Positions 43,020 through 51,449 of a stretch of DNA of 64,000 nucleotides are shown piece by piece (the stretch's first letter is position 1; every line of letters begins with the position of its first letter). The translations under genes and the position numbers were made by a program. The DNA is from Flavobacterium aquariorum (GTDB lineage: Bacteria > Bacteroidota > Bacteroidia > Flavobacteriales > Flavobacteriaceae): contig NZ_QKXH01000009.1 in NCBI RefSeq assembly GCF_003254745.1, positions 1-64,000 of the forward strand, written 5' to 3'. Under the pieces are notes generated by a model, which ran no database searches, was not told the origin of the DNA, and saw only the letters and a program-made list of their open reading frames with translations.

Positions 43020-45911
43020 ATGAAAAAAATCTACTTTTTGTTATTGGCTTTTTGGTTTCTTAATAGTTTGAATGCCCAAATTATAAACTTTCCTGATGCT
43101 ATTTTCAAGGCAAAGTTATTGGAATCGGATTATAGCAATACGATTGCAAAGGATATAAATGGAAATAGCATAAAAATTGATATTAATAATAATAATGAAA
43201 TAGAAGTTACTGAAGCGCTATCTGTTTATTTTTTAAGTATTGAATCTTCAAGTATTGATGATCTAACAGGAATCTTAAATTTTAGCAACCTGTATCATTT
43301 ATATTGCCCAGGCAACAAGCTTACTTTTTTAGATTTGAAAGGTTTAAAGAATCTTATTTATTTGTTTTGTGATGACAATCAACTTACAACATTAGATGTA
43401 AGTAATGTAAATACTATTCAAAATCTATTTTGCAGGAATAATCAACTTACCTCGTTAAATATTACTAACCTAAATATGCTCACCCATTTTTATTGTGGTA
43501 ATAATAAACTTGCTTCAATAGATTTTAATACTTCTACGAACCTTCAATATTTAGGGTGTGAAAATAATCAAATTACTACTTTAAATATTAACCCTTTTTT
43601 AAATCTTAAGATTTTAGATTGTGGGAATAACCAATTAACCAGTTTGAACTTAACAGGTTTAAACTTCCTTCAAACCTTAAACTGTTCTTTTAATCAATTA
43701 CCTAGTTTAAATTTAATAGGACTTAATAACCTGACTGATATAAATTGTAGCAATAATATACTAACCGAATTAAATGTCCTTGGACAAAATCAACTCGAAT
43801 CATTAGATTGTAGTAAAAATAGTATTTCAAACTTAGATTTAGTTGGATTATCCCAACTTAGTGGTTTATTTTGTAGTCAAAATACTCTTTCAAGTCTCAA
43901 TATTTCTGGATTAAATGGCTTATCAATAATTGAATGTAATAATAACAAATTAACTAGTTTAGATGTAAAAGAAAATCTATATTTAAGAGAATTAGATTGT
44001 TCTAATAACTTATTGACAAGTCTAGATTTAAATAGTTTGTCACAACTCTGGTTTTTAATTTTATTTCAAAATAAAATAACTACAATTGACCTAACAGGAC
44101 TATTCGATCTTGAAATTATCAGTTTTTTTGAAAATAACATTGCTACAATAGATTTTTCAAGCTCCCCTAAATTGACCGATATTGATGGTGGGAAAAATCC
44201 AATTGAAGCAATTGATCTTTCTCAATTGCCAAATCTTGAGGTTTTATGGCTAGGTTTTACTTCAATAAATACTCTTGACTTAAGCAATTCTAATAAACTC
44301 AAAGGGATTAATGTGTCTAGTTGTCCGAATTTAGAATCTATAAACCTGAAAAATGGCAGTAGAGAAGATTTAGAATATTTAGAAACTGAACTACAAGACT
44401 ATTATAAAGCAGATTGCAGTAATTTTTCCAATTGTCCAAAACTAAAATACATTTGTGGAGATGAAGAGGAATTAGAATCAATTTCTCAAAAAATTACCAG
44501 CTATAATTACGAGAACTGTATTGTCGGAGGATATTGTTCTTTTGATGAAGGAGGCGCAAATTATACTATTCAAGGAAACAATAGAATGGATAGCAATAAA
44601 AATGGATGTGATGCTTCAGATTTGCCAGCCTCACATATAAAGTTTACTATTTCAGATGGAACGGAAACAGGAACAGTAATTACTAATGAATCTGGTAATT
44701 ATTCTATTAAAGTTAAGGAAGGAACTTATACCGTTACTCCAATTTTAGAAAATGCTGACTATTTTACAATTTCGCCAACCTCAGTAAATGTTAATTTCCC
44801 AACTGATGCAAGTCCTTTTATTCAAGAATTTTGTTTAACACCAAGTGCTTCACATAAAGATTTAGAAATTACTTTAATTCCAATGGAAGTGGCTAGACCT
44901 GGTTTTGATTCAAAGTATAAACTAGTTTACAAAAACAAAGGAAATGTAGCTCAATCAGGAACTGTAAATTTGGCTTTTGATGATGCTGTTTTGGATGTAG
45001 TGGTTTCGAATCCTATAGTTTCTAGTCAAAACACAAATAGTTTATCTTGGAATTTCTCCGATTTAAAGCCATTTGAAACTCGTGAAATTACCTTTACGTT
45101 AAATGTAAATAGTCCGATGGAAACTCCAGCAGTAAATAGTGGCACTGTTTTGCATTATACAGCAACAGTAAACTCAGTTGATTCTGATGAATACCCAATT
45201 GACAATATGTTTGTTTTGAATCATACAGTTGTAGGTTCTTTAGATCCAAATGACAAAACGTGTTTAGAAGGTGATGTTATTACTTCAGGTTTGATTGGTG
45301 AATATGTACATTATTTAATTCGTTTTGAAAATACTGGAAATTATGCTGTACAGAATATTGTTGTAAAAGATATGATTGACTTGACAAAGTTTGATATCTC
45401 GACATTGGTTCCGACAGATGCCAGCCATTCCTATATTACTAAAATTTCTGAGGGCAATAAAGTGGAGTTTATTTTCGAAAATGTTAACCTCCCTTTTGAC
45501 GACGCCAATAATGATGGCTATATTGCTTTTAAAATCAAAACGAAGCCAACTTTGGTAGTAGGAGATTCATTTGATAATGAAGCAAACATCTACTTTGATT
45601 ATAACTTTCCTGTATTGACCAATAAAGCGACATCTAAATTTGGAACATCTTTGGGAACTCAAGATTTTGAGTTTTCTAATTATTTCAAAGTGTATCCAAA
45701 TCCTGCTAGTGAAGTTTTAAATATTTTGGAAACAAAGGAGATTGAAGTACAATCTATTGCAGTTTATGATATTTTAGGACAATTGGTGATTGCACTTCCT
45801 AATATAAAAGATTCCTCAAAAATTGATGTTTCAAATTTAAGAACGGGTAATTATTTTTTAAAAATAAAATCAGACAAAGGCAGTTCTAGCATTAAATTTA
45901 TAAAAAACTAA
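43020..45911 (+). CDS. secreted leucine-rich-repeat protein with type A T9SS signal
   Basis: 963 residues. A signal peptide (MKKIYFLLLAFWFLNSLNAQ) is followed at about 85-455 by tandem leucine-rich repeats of 21 residues with the pattern L..LdCs.NqLTsLdl.gL..L. After that come a Cys-bearing segment, a SdrD/CNA-B-like beta domain (about 515-600), a DUF11/DUF7619-like domain containing SLDPNDKTCLEG (about 620-880) and a C-terminal sorting domain of about 75 residues beginning FKVYPNPASEVLNI. The last is the type A signal that T9SS cleaves and uses for surface attachment or release. A cell-surface binding or adhesion role is likely; the ligand is unknown. It is transcribed alone, upstream of a second T9SS cargo gene. 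Confidence 0.9.
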   Translation: MKKIYFLLLAFWFLNSLNAQIINFPDAIFKAKLLESDYSNTIAKDINGNSIKIDINNNNEIEVTEALSVYFLSIESSSIDDLTGILNFSNLYHLYCPGNKLTFLDLKGLKNLIYLFCDDNQLTTLDVSNVNTIQNLFCRNNQLTSLNITNLNMLTHFYCGNNKLASIDFNTSTNLQYLGCENNQITTLNINPFLNLKILDCGNNQLTSLNLTGLNFLQTLNCSFNQLPSLNLIGLNNLTDINCSNNILTELNVLGQNQLESLDCSKNSISNLDLVGLSQLSGLFCSQNTLSSLNISGLNGLSIIECNNNKLTSLDVKENLYLRELDCSNNLLTSLDLNSLSQLWFLILFQNKITTIDLTGLFDLEIISFFENNIATIDFSSSPKLTDIDGGKNPIEAIDLSQLPNLEVLWLGFTSINTLDLSNSNKLKGINVSSCPNLESINLKNGSREDLEYLETELQDYYKADCSNFSNCPKLKYICGDEEELESISQKITSYNYENCIVGGYCSFDEGGANYTIQGNNRMDSNKNGCDASDLPASHIKFTISDGTETGTVITNESGNYSIKVKEGTYTVTPILENADYFTISPTSVNVNFPTDASPFIQEFCLTPSASHKDLEITLIPMEVARPGFDSKYKLVYKNKGNVAQSGTVNLAFDDAVLDVVVSNPIVSSQNTNSLSWNFSDLKPFETREITFTLNVNSPMETPAVNSGTVLHYTATVNSVDSDEYPIDNMFVLNHTVVGSLDPNDKTCLEGDVITSGLIGEYVHYLIRFENTGNYAVQNIVVKDMIDLTKFDISTLVPTDASHSYITKISEGNKVEFIFENVNLPFDDANNDGYIAFKIKTKPTLVVGDSFDNEANIYFDYNFPVLTNKATSKFGTSLGTQDFEFSNYFKVYPNPASEVLNILETKEIEVQSIAVYDILGQLVIALPNIKDSSKIDVSNLRTGNYFLKIKSDKGSSSIKFIKN
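43275..44360 (+). repeat. LRR coding repeats, 63-bp period
   Basis: About 17 tandem 21-codon units encode LRRs. Many keep a Cys before an Asn-Asn or Lys-Asn pair (e.g. LDCGNNQLTSLNLTGLNFL). The Cys disappears in the last three or four units. Period and register are constant, so the array probably folds as one solenoid of about 17 turns. Confidence 0.8.
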
Positions 45912-45960
45912 GTTTTGAGAAAATCAGAGGAAAAATAATTTCTTGATATTTAATAATAAA

Positions 45961-45983
45961 AAGCCCCTTAATTACGGGGGCTT
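45961..45983 (+). terminator. LRR gene terminator
   Basis: AAGCCCC (45961-45967) pairs with GGGGCTT (45977-45983) over a 9-nt loop, followed by CTTTTATTTT. It resembles the rpsA terminator stem. Confidence 0.8.
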
Positions 45984-46091
45984 CTTTTATTTTAAAAACC
46001 ATTCAAACTTATAATTATTAAAAATCAAAACTATTTTGATCGTTTATATTAAATAAAAAGTTAAAAGTATGTTAAGTTATATGAAAATGCT

Positions 46092-46099
46092 TATTTTTG
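46092..46099 (+). promoter_or_regulatory. candidate -7 element of the adhesin operon
   Basis: TATTTTTG lies 19 nt before the ATG at 46119, the same distance as at the LRR gene. No -33 element is seen. It would drive the adhesin, porP/sprF and ompA-like genes. Confidence 0.35.
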
Positions 46100-46118
46100 G
46101 TAAAATCAAATAATTTTT

Positions 46119-49100
46119 ATGGTTCCAAAACTACGTTTACCTACTTGTTTTACATTTTATTCTTTTTTTACATTTTTGATTCTCTTTTTCTGTTCTATTG
46201 ATGTTAATGCTCAATGTGCAGGAATCGCAGGAAGTGATAATAATACTTTAAATGTTTGCGACATTGCAAATTCATCAAGTATTTCTGTAGATTTAAATGC
46301 TCAATTAGGTCCACATACACTTGGAGGAACTTGGTCTGATGATGATAAATCTTTAGGATTAAATACAACAACTGGTATTTTAAATGCACAGCAAATCAAG
46401 AAAAGTGGTATTTATAATTATACCTATACTGTTTCAGACGGGTTAGGCTGTACAGATTCAGCTGTTATAACTGTGACTATTGGAGGATATTCTGGAATTG
46501 CTGGACCTGATTTTTCTGTTTGCAACAATCAAAGTTTGAATTTATTTATGCTTTTTAAAGGTGTCCCAACACCTTCACCACAAACAAATGGTACTTGGAA
46601 TGATGACTCTGGTTCAGGTGGTTTGTCAGGCAATACACTTAATACTGCTGCTCCTCCTTCAGGAAATACATATCCTTATACTTATACAGTTTCATCTCCA
46701 TTAGGATCGACTTGTAATTCATCTGTTTCGTCTACCGTAAATGTTTCAATATTCAGAGGCCCAGAATCAGGAACTCCAACAAATTTGCAATTATGTTCTG
46801 ATGTATTAGGCACCTACACGAATTTTGACTTATTTGGACAATTATCCGGGGAAGATATAGGTGGAGTATGGACAGATGCTGGACTAGGAGAAATAACTAG
46901 TGCTACAGATTCTAATATTAATATTCAAAATATTTACAATACTAGAGGACCTGGTGTTTATAGATTTACTTATACTGTACTATCAAATTATTTGGTTTGT
47001 TCTGATAAATCATCATTTGTAGATATAACTATAGAAAAGCAACTTGATTTTACTGGGGCAACGTTAGTGGTAAACCCTGACATATGTGAAAATGAAATAC
47101 CAACTGCGTCCTATAGTGCAGTTTTAACCCAAGGAGCTCAAGCTATCACAAATGGTTCTTATGTCGTTACCTATACTATTTCGGGAGTAGCTACACCAAT
47201 ACAAACTACACAAAATTTTTCAGGCGGTGTATTGACTTTTCCAATTCTGTCAGCATATTTTCAACAAGTTAATAATTATACCGTTAACATTATTAATATA
47301 AAAGATGCAACTAGTCTGGGTATTTGCAACAATATTATTGGTACAATTGAAGACGTTTTACATATACATCCAATTCCTAAAATCAATAATGCTACACTTA
47401 CTATTGTTCCAGTTTGTCAAACCTTTGATGCTTCAGTTAATTTTTCAGGGACATCAAATCTTACTGATGGAAATTATGATATTATTTACAATTTGAGTGG
47501 TAGTAATTCTCTCAACGGAATACCTGCCAGTCTTAATGTAGTAGGAGGATTATCTACTTTTATCATTCCAAAAGCTTTAATTCCAAATGCAGGTACAAAT
47601 ACAATTACAATTACGAAAATTACGAATACTACTACTGGTTGTACTAATACATCCACATTAAACAAATCGTTTACAATAAATCCGTTACCTAATGCTAGTA
47701 ATTTAGTTGCAACTATTAAAAATTTATGTCAAGGACAAGATGCAAGCATAAAATTATCAGGTTTAGGAACTTTGACTGATATAACAATAAATTACAATCT
47801 TTTTGGAGTAAATTCAGTAGGTACCAAAAATATTCCATTAACAGTTGTTGCCGGGGAAACTAGTTTTGTAATTCCTGCAACTGATATTCCAAATATTGGT
47901 TTAACCTCTTTTACCATAACAAATTTAACCAATACAGTAACTGGTTGTACTTTGTCGATTAATAATAAAACTGATTTTACAGTAAATTCGATTCCTGCTA
48001 TACCTGTAACAAATGATATTCAATCATTTTGTACTGCTGATAATGCAACAGTAGTAAATTTAAATCCCCAAGGAAACCAATACCAATGGTTTGATTCAGC
48101 TGTAAGTACAGTTCCTTTGACTACTACAACACCTTTGATTACTGACGATTATTTTGTAAAAGAAGTGAATTTAACAACAGGATGTGAATCTAGCTTAAAA
48201 TCTATTGATGTAATCATTAATACAACACCTCAAATCAATAACGTTACACTTACTATTGTTCCGGTTTGTCCAGCCTTTGACGCATTAGTTGATTTTTCGG
48301 GAACATCAAATCTTACCGATGGAAATTATGACATTGTTTACAATATAAGCGGCAATAATACTGCAACTGCAATAAGTACTGTTATCAATATTACTGGAGG
48401 ATTAGGCACTTTTACCATTCCAAAAGCTTTGATTCCAAATGCAGGTACAAGTACAATTACCATTACCAAAATTACCAATTCTATTACTGGCTGTACCAAT
48501 ACATCTACACTTAACAAATCCTTTACTGTAAATCCATTGCCTGATGCAACAAATCTGACAGCAACAATTAAAGACATATGTCAAGGTCAAGCGACAAACG
48601 TCAAATTATCGGGTTTAGGAACTTTGACTTCAATTTCTATTAATTACAATCTTTCTGGAGTGAATATTAGTAGTTCTCAAAGTATTACTTTGACAGTTGT
48701 AGCCGGTGAAACCAATTTTGTCATTCCCACAACTGACATACCAAATGTTGGACTGACCTCTTTCACCATAACTAATTTAACCAATGCCGTAACTGGTTGT
48801 ACTTTGGCAATAAATAATAAAACGGATTTTACAGTAAATTCGATTCCAGCAATCCCTGTTGCAAATGACCAGATTTTTTGTACTTCAGATAATGCAACAG
48901 TTGCTAATTTAATTCCGCAAGGAAGCCAATATCAATGGTTTGATTCAGCAACAAGCTCCGTACCTTTAATTAGTTCCAAACCTTTAGTCTCCGGGAATTA
49001 TTTTGTAAAAGAGGTAAATGTGTTGACTGGTTGCGAATCAAGCATAAAATCTATTATTGTACAAATTAATACAACTCCGCAAATAAATAGTGCAACATTA

Positions 49101-50474
49101 ACAATTGCTCCAATTTGCCAAGGTTATTCAGCAAATGTAAATTTCTCTGGAAATTCCAATCTTACAGATGGAAATTACAATATTCTTTATAACTTATCAG
49201 GAAGTAATATAGCAACTGCAATTCCCGCAACTTTAAGTATTAATTCTGGGTTAGCCACTTTTAGTATAGCCTCCAATTTAATTCCGAATTCAGGAAATAC
49301 AACTATAGTAATAACTAATATTACCAATGTATTAACCAATTGTACGAACACATCAACCTTATCAAAAGTATTTATTGTAAACGGATTACCTGATATTGCA
49401 AATATGGTTGTAACCGTAAAAGACGGTTGTTTAGGTCAAGCCGTAAATGTTGATATAACGGGATTGGGAACCTTATCGAATATCACTTTGAGTTATGCTG
49501 TATCTGGAGCAAATGCAATAGGTTCGCAAACAATTCCTCTAGCGGTAAGCGAAGGAAAAACACTTTTTTTAATTCCTGCCGGTACTCTTTTAAACACAGG
49601 AAACAATACTTTGGTCATAACCGATTTAACCAATACTGGAAATGGCTGTTCAATAACAATCAATACTGTTTCCAAAAGTTTTGCCATTAATGCTATCCCA
49701 GATAGCCCAACCGCAAGCAATCAAAAATTTTGCGAAACTAATTTAGCAACAGTAGCAAATTTAGCTCCTAACGGAAACCAATACAAATGGTATGATACTC
49801 CAACAAGTACAACTCCTTTAGCATCAAATAAACTTTTGGTAACAGGAAATTATTACGTTAAAGAAATGAATGCAAGCACGGGTTGTGAATCAATATCAAC
49901 CCCAATAAGTGTGCTGATAAATACTGTTCAAAGACCCGATTTAAAGGCTAATGGAGAAGAATTTTGCGGAATTGACAAACCTAGTATCCAAAATTTATCA
50001 AATAATACCATTGCATCAACAAATTTAGCTTGGTATGACGCTATAACAAATGGAACAATAATTCCTAATACTGATTTGCTTTCAGAAGGAGCAACTTATT
50101 ATGGTTTTGATTACGATGCAACAACTCAATGTTATTCTAGTGCATTGTCGGTAACCGTTTCATTAACTAAATGCTCTTTAACTCCTGACAAATTGAAGAT
50201 CCCTGATGGATTTTCACCAAATGGTGATGGCGTAAATGATACTTTTCAAATTGTAGATATCGAATTTTCTTTTCCGAATTATACGTTAGAAATTTTTAAT
50301 AGATACGGAAATGTGTTATTCAAAGGCGACATAAACAAACCGGATTGGAACGGAAAAAATTCTAATTCAAGCTTTATAGATGGTGACGCACCTGCAGGAG
50401 TCTACTTTTATATTATCCATTATAATAAAGACAATTTGCCTCCAAAACAAGGCCAACTTTATTTGAACCGATAA
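46119..50474 (+). CDS. giant repeat adhesin with gliding-motility (type B) T9SS C-terminal domain
   Basis: 1451 residues. An N-terminal signal peptide (FYSFFTFLILFFCSIDVNAQ) leads into SprB-like beta domains. From about residue 420 to 1270 there are three repeats of about 282 residues, each opening with a TLTI.P.C stretch and SNLTDGNY, then a FTVNPLP / TIKD.CQGQ part and an Ig-like part with a Q-Y-WFD core and TGCES. The C-terminus (about 1365-1451) is the gliding motility-associated CTD with IPDGFSPNGDGVNDTF, NRYGNVLFKG and PAGVYFYIIHY. Type B CTD proteins such as SprB are exported by T9SS with a dedicated PorP/SprF-like partner, encoded 30 nt downstream. Cell-surface adhesin or motility protein is the likely role. 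Confidence 0.9.
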   Translation: MVPKLRLPTCFTFYSFFTFLILFFCSIDVNAQCAGIAGSDNNTLNVCDIANSSSISVDLNAQLGPHTLGGTWSDDDKSLGLNTTTGILNAQQIKKSGIYNYTYTVSDGLGCTDSAVITVTIGGYSGIAGPDFSVCNNQSLNLFMLFKGVPTPSPQTNGTWNDDSGSGGLSGNTLNTAAPPSGNTYPYTYTVSSPLGSTCNSSVSSTVNVSIFRGPESGTPTNLQLCSDVLGTYTNFDLFGQLSGEDIGGVWTDAGLGEITSATDSNINIQNIYNTRGPGVYRFTYTVLSNYLVCSDKSSFVDITIEKQLDFTGATLVVNPDICENEIPTASYSAVLTQGAQAITNGSYVVTYTISGVATPIQTTQNFSGGVLTFPILSAYFQQVNNYTVNIINIKDATSLGICNNIIGTIEDVLHIHPIPKINNATLTIVPVCQTFDASVNFSGTSNLTDGNYDIIYNLSGSNSLNGIPASLNVVGGLSTFIIPKALIPNAGTNTITITKITNTTTGCTNTSTLNKSFTINPLPNASNLVATIKNLCQGQDASIKLSGLGTLTDITINYNLFGVNSVGTKNIPLTVVAGETSFVIPATDIPNIGLTSFTITNLTNTVTGCTLSINNKTDFTVNSIPAIPVTNDIQSFCTADNATVVNLNPQGNQYQWFDSAVSTVPLTTTTPLITDDYFVKEVNLTTGCESSLKSIDVIINTTPQINNVTLTIVPVCPAFDALVDFSGTSNLTDGNYDIVYNISGNNTATAISTVINITGGLGTFTIPKALIPNAGTSTITITKITNSITGCTNTSTLNKSFTVNPLPDATNLTATIKDICQGQATNVKLSGLGTLTSISINYNLSGVNISSSQSITLTVVAGETNFVIPTTDIPNVGLTSFTITNLTNAVTGCTLAINNKTDFTVNSIPAIPVANDQIFCTSDNATVANLIPQGSQYQWFDSATSSVPLISSKPLVSGNYFVKEVNVLTGCESSIKSIIVQINTTPQINSATLTIAPICQGYSANVNFSGNSNLTDGNYNILYNLSGSNIATAIPATLSINSGLATFSIASNLIPNSGNTTIVITNITNVLTNCTNTSTLSKVFIVNGLPDIANMVVTVKDGCLGQAVNVDITGLGTLSNITLSYAVSGANAIGSQTIPLAVSEGKTLFLIPAGTLLNTGNNTLVITDLTNTGNGCSITINTVSKSFAINAIPDSPTASNQKFCETNLATVANLAPNGNQYKWYDTPTSTTPLASNKLLVTGNYYVKEMNASTGCESISTPISVLINTVQRPDLKANGEEFCGIDKPSIQNLSNNTIASTNLAWYDAITNGTIIPNTDLLSEGATYYGFDYDATTQCYSSALSVTVSLTKCSLTPDKLKIPDGFSPNGDGVNDTFQIVDIEFSFPNYTLEIFNRYGNVLFKGDINKPDWNGKNSNSSFIDGDAPAGVYFYIIHYNKDNLPPKQGQLYLNR
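47390..49920 (+). repeat. three tandem ~0.85-kb coding repeats
   Basis: Repeats start near 47390, 48235 and 49085. Units 1 and 2 are most alike at DNA level (shared stretches around SNLTDGNYDI and ALIPNAGT). Unit 3 has diverged (ITNITNVLTNCTNTSTL). The order suggests duplication within the gene, with units 1-2 more recent. Such arrays commonly vary in copy number between strains. Confidence 0.75.
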
Positions 50475-50503
50475 TTCATTTCTTACCTATTAAATTTATT
50501 CTA

Positions 50504-51439
50504 ATGAAAAAAATAATACTTTTTGTGTTTTTTTTCCTTTCTATACTAAAGGCAACCGCTCAGCAAGATCCTCATTTCACGCAATACATGAACAATATGA
50601 GTGTTGTAAATCCTGCTTATGCAACGGCAACTCCAGCAATCTTAAATTTAGGAAGTTTGTATCGTTACCAATGGGCTGGAATCGAAGGAGCGCCAAAAAC
50701 CCTAACCTTATTTGCCCACACACCTATAAATGAAAAGATAGAAGGTGGTTTCTCTTTGGTTTCAGACAATATTGGTGATGGAGCCAAAAAGGAAACAAAT
50801 TTCTTTGCTGATTTTGCCTATGTTCTTCAATTGAATGAAAAGCAAAAACTTTCATTTGGTGTAAAAGCTGGTTTTTCATCAATAAGTACCAACTTTAATG
50901 GATTTCAATTAAATAGCGGTGATATCTCCACAGACAAAGCATTTGCTGAAAATATAAATGAAACTGTACCTAATATTGGAGTAGGAGCCTATTATTTTAC
51001 GGACAATTATTATATTGGACTTTCTGCACCAAACTTACTTTCGGCAGAACACATAAAATCCAGACCTGATATTAATTCCTTTGGTCCTCGAGAAATTCAT
51101 ACTTATTTAACCGGAGGATATGTTTTTGATATTAATGAGGCTTTTAAATTCAAACCTGCTGTTATGGCAATATTTGTAAAAGGTGCCCCGGTTTCTGTGG
51201 ATTTAACGGCTAATGTATTGTATAATGAAAAATTCGAACTTGGAGCTGCTTATCGATTTGGGGATTCCGCAAGTTTATTGATGAATATCAATGTCACTCC
51301 AAATCTAAGAGTTGGTTATTCCTATGACTATGTGACTTCAAATCTAAGCCAATTCAGTTCAGGTTCACATGAAATTGTACTATTGTATAACTTGGATTTA
51401 TTAGGCAAAGGGTATGACAAATCACCAAGATTTTTCTAA
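50504..51439 (+). CDS. PorP/SprF-family T9SS outer-membrane protein
   Basis: 311 residues. A signal peptide (ending ATAQ) is followed by the family start QDPHFTQYMNNMSVVNPAYA and an outer-membrane beta-barrel (AAYRFGDSASLLMNINV, GYSYDYVTSNLSQF). In Flavobacterium johnsoniae SprF is needed to deliver SprB through T9SS; each type B cargo usually has a linked SprF-like partner. This one follows the 1451-residue adhesin by 30 nt and is presumably its partner. It precedes an OmpA-family gene by 10 nt. Confidence 0.9.
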   Translation: MKKIILFVFFFLSILKATAQQDPHFTQYMNNMSVVNPAYATATPAILNLGSLYRYQWAGIEGAPKTLTLFAHTPINEKIEGGFSLVSDNIGDGAKKETNFFADFAYVLQLNEKQKLSFGVKAGFSSISTNFNGFQLNSGDISTDKAFAENINETVPNIGVGAYYFTDNYYIGLSAPNLLSAEHIKSRPDINSFGPREIHTYLTGGYVFDINEAFKFKPAVMAIFVKGAPVSVDLTANVLYNEKFELGAAYRFGDSASLLMNINVTPNLRVGYSYDYVTSNLSQFSSGSHEIVLLYNLDLLGKGYDKSPRFF

Positions 51440-51449
51440 AAAAGTAAAC

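Noticed and set aside
43275..44360. CRISPR-like or noncoding tandem array
   Set aside because: The 63-bp period is in frame and encodes LRRs without invariant repeats or unique spacers.
47390..49920. Assembly duplication in the adhesin gene
   Set aside because: The three units have diverged at many positions throughout, so they are genuine internal repeats.
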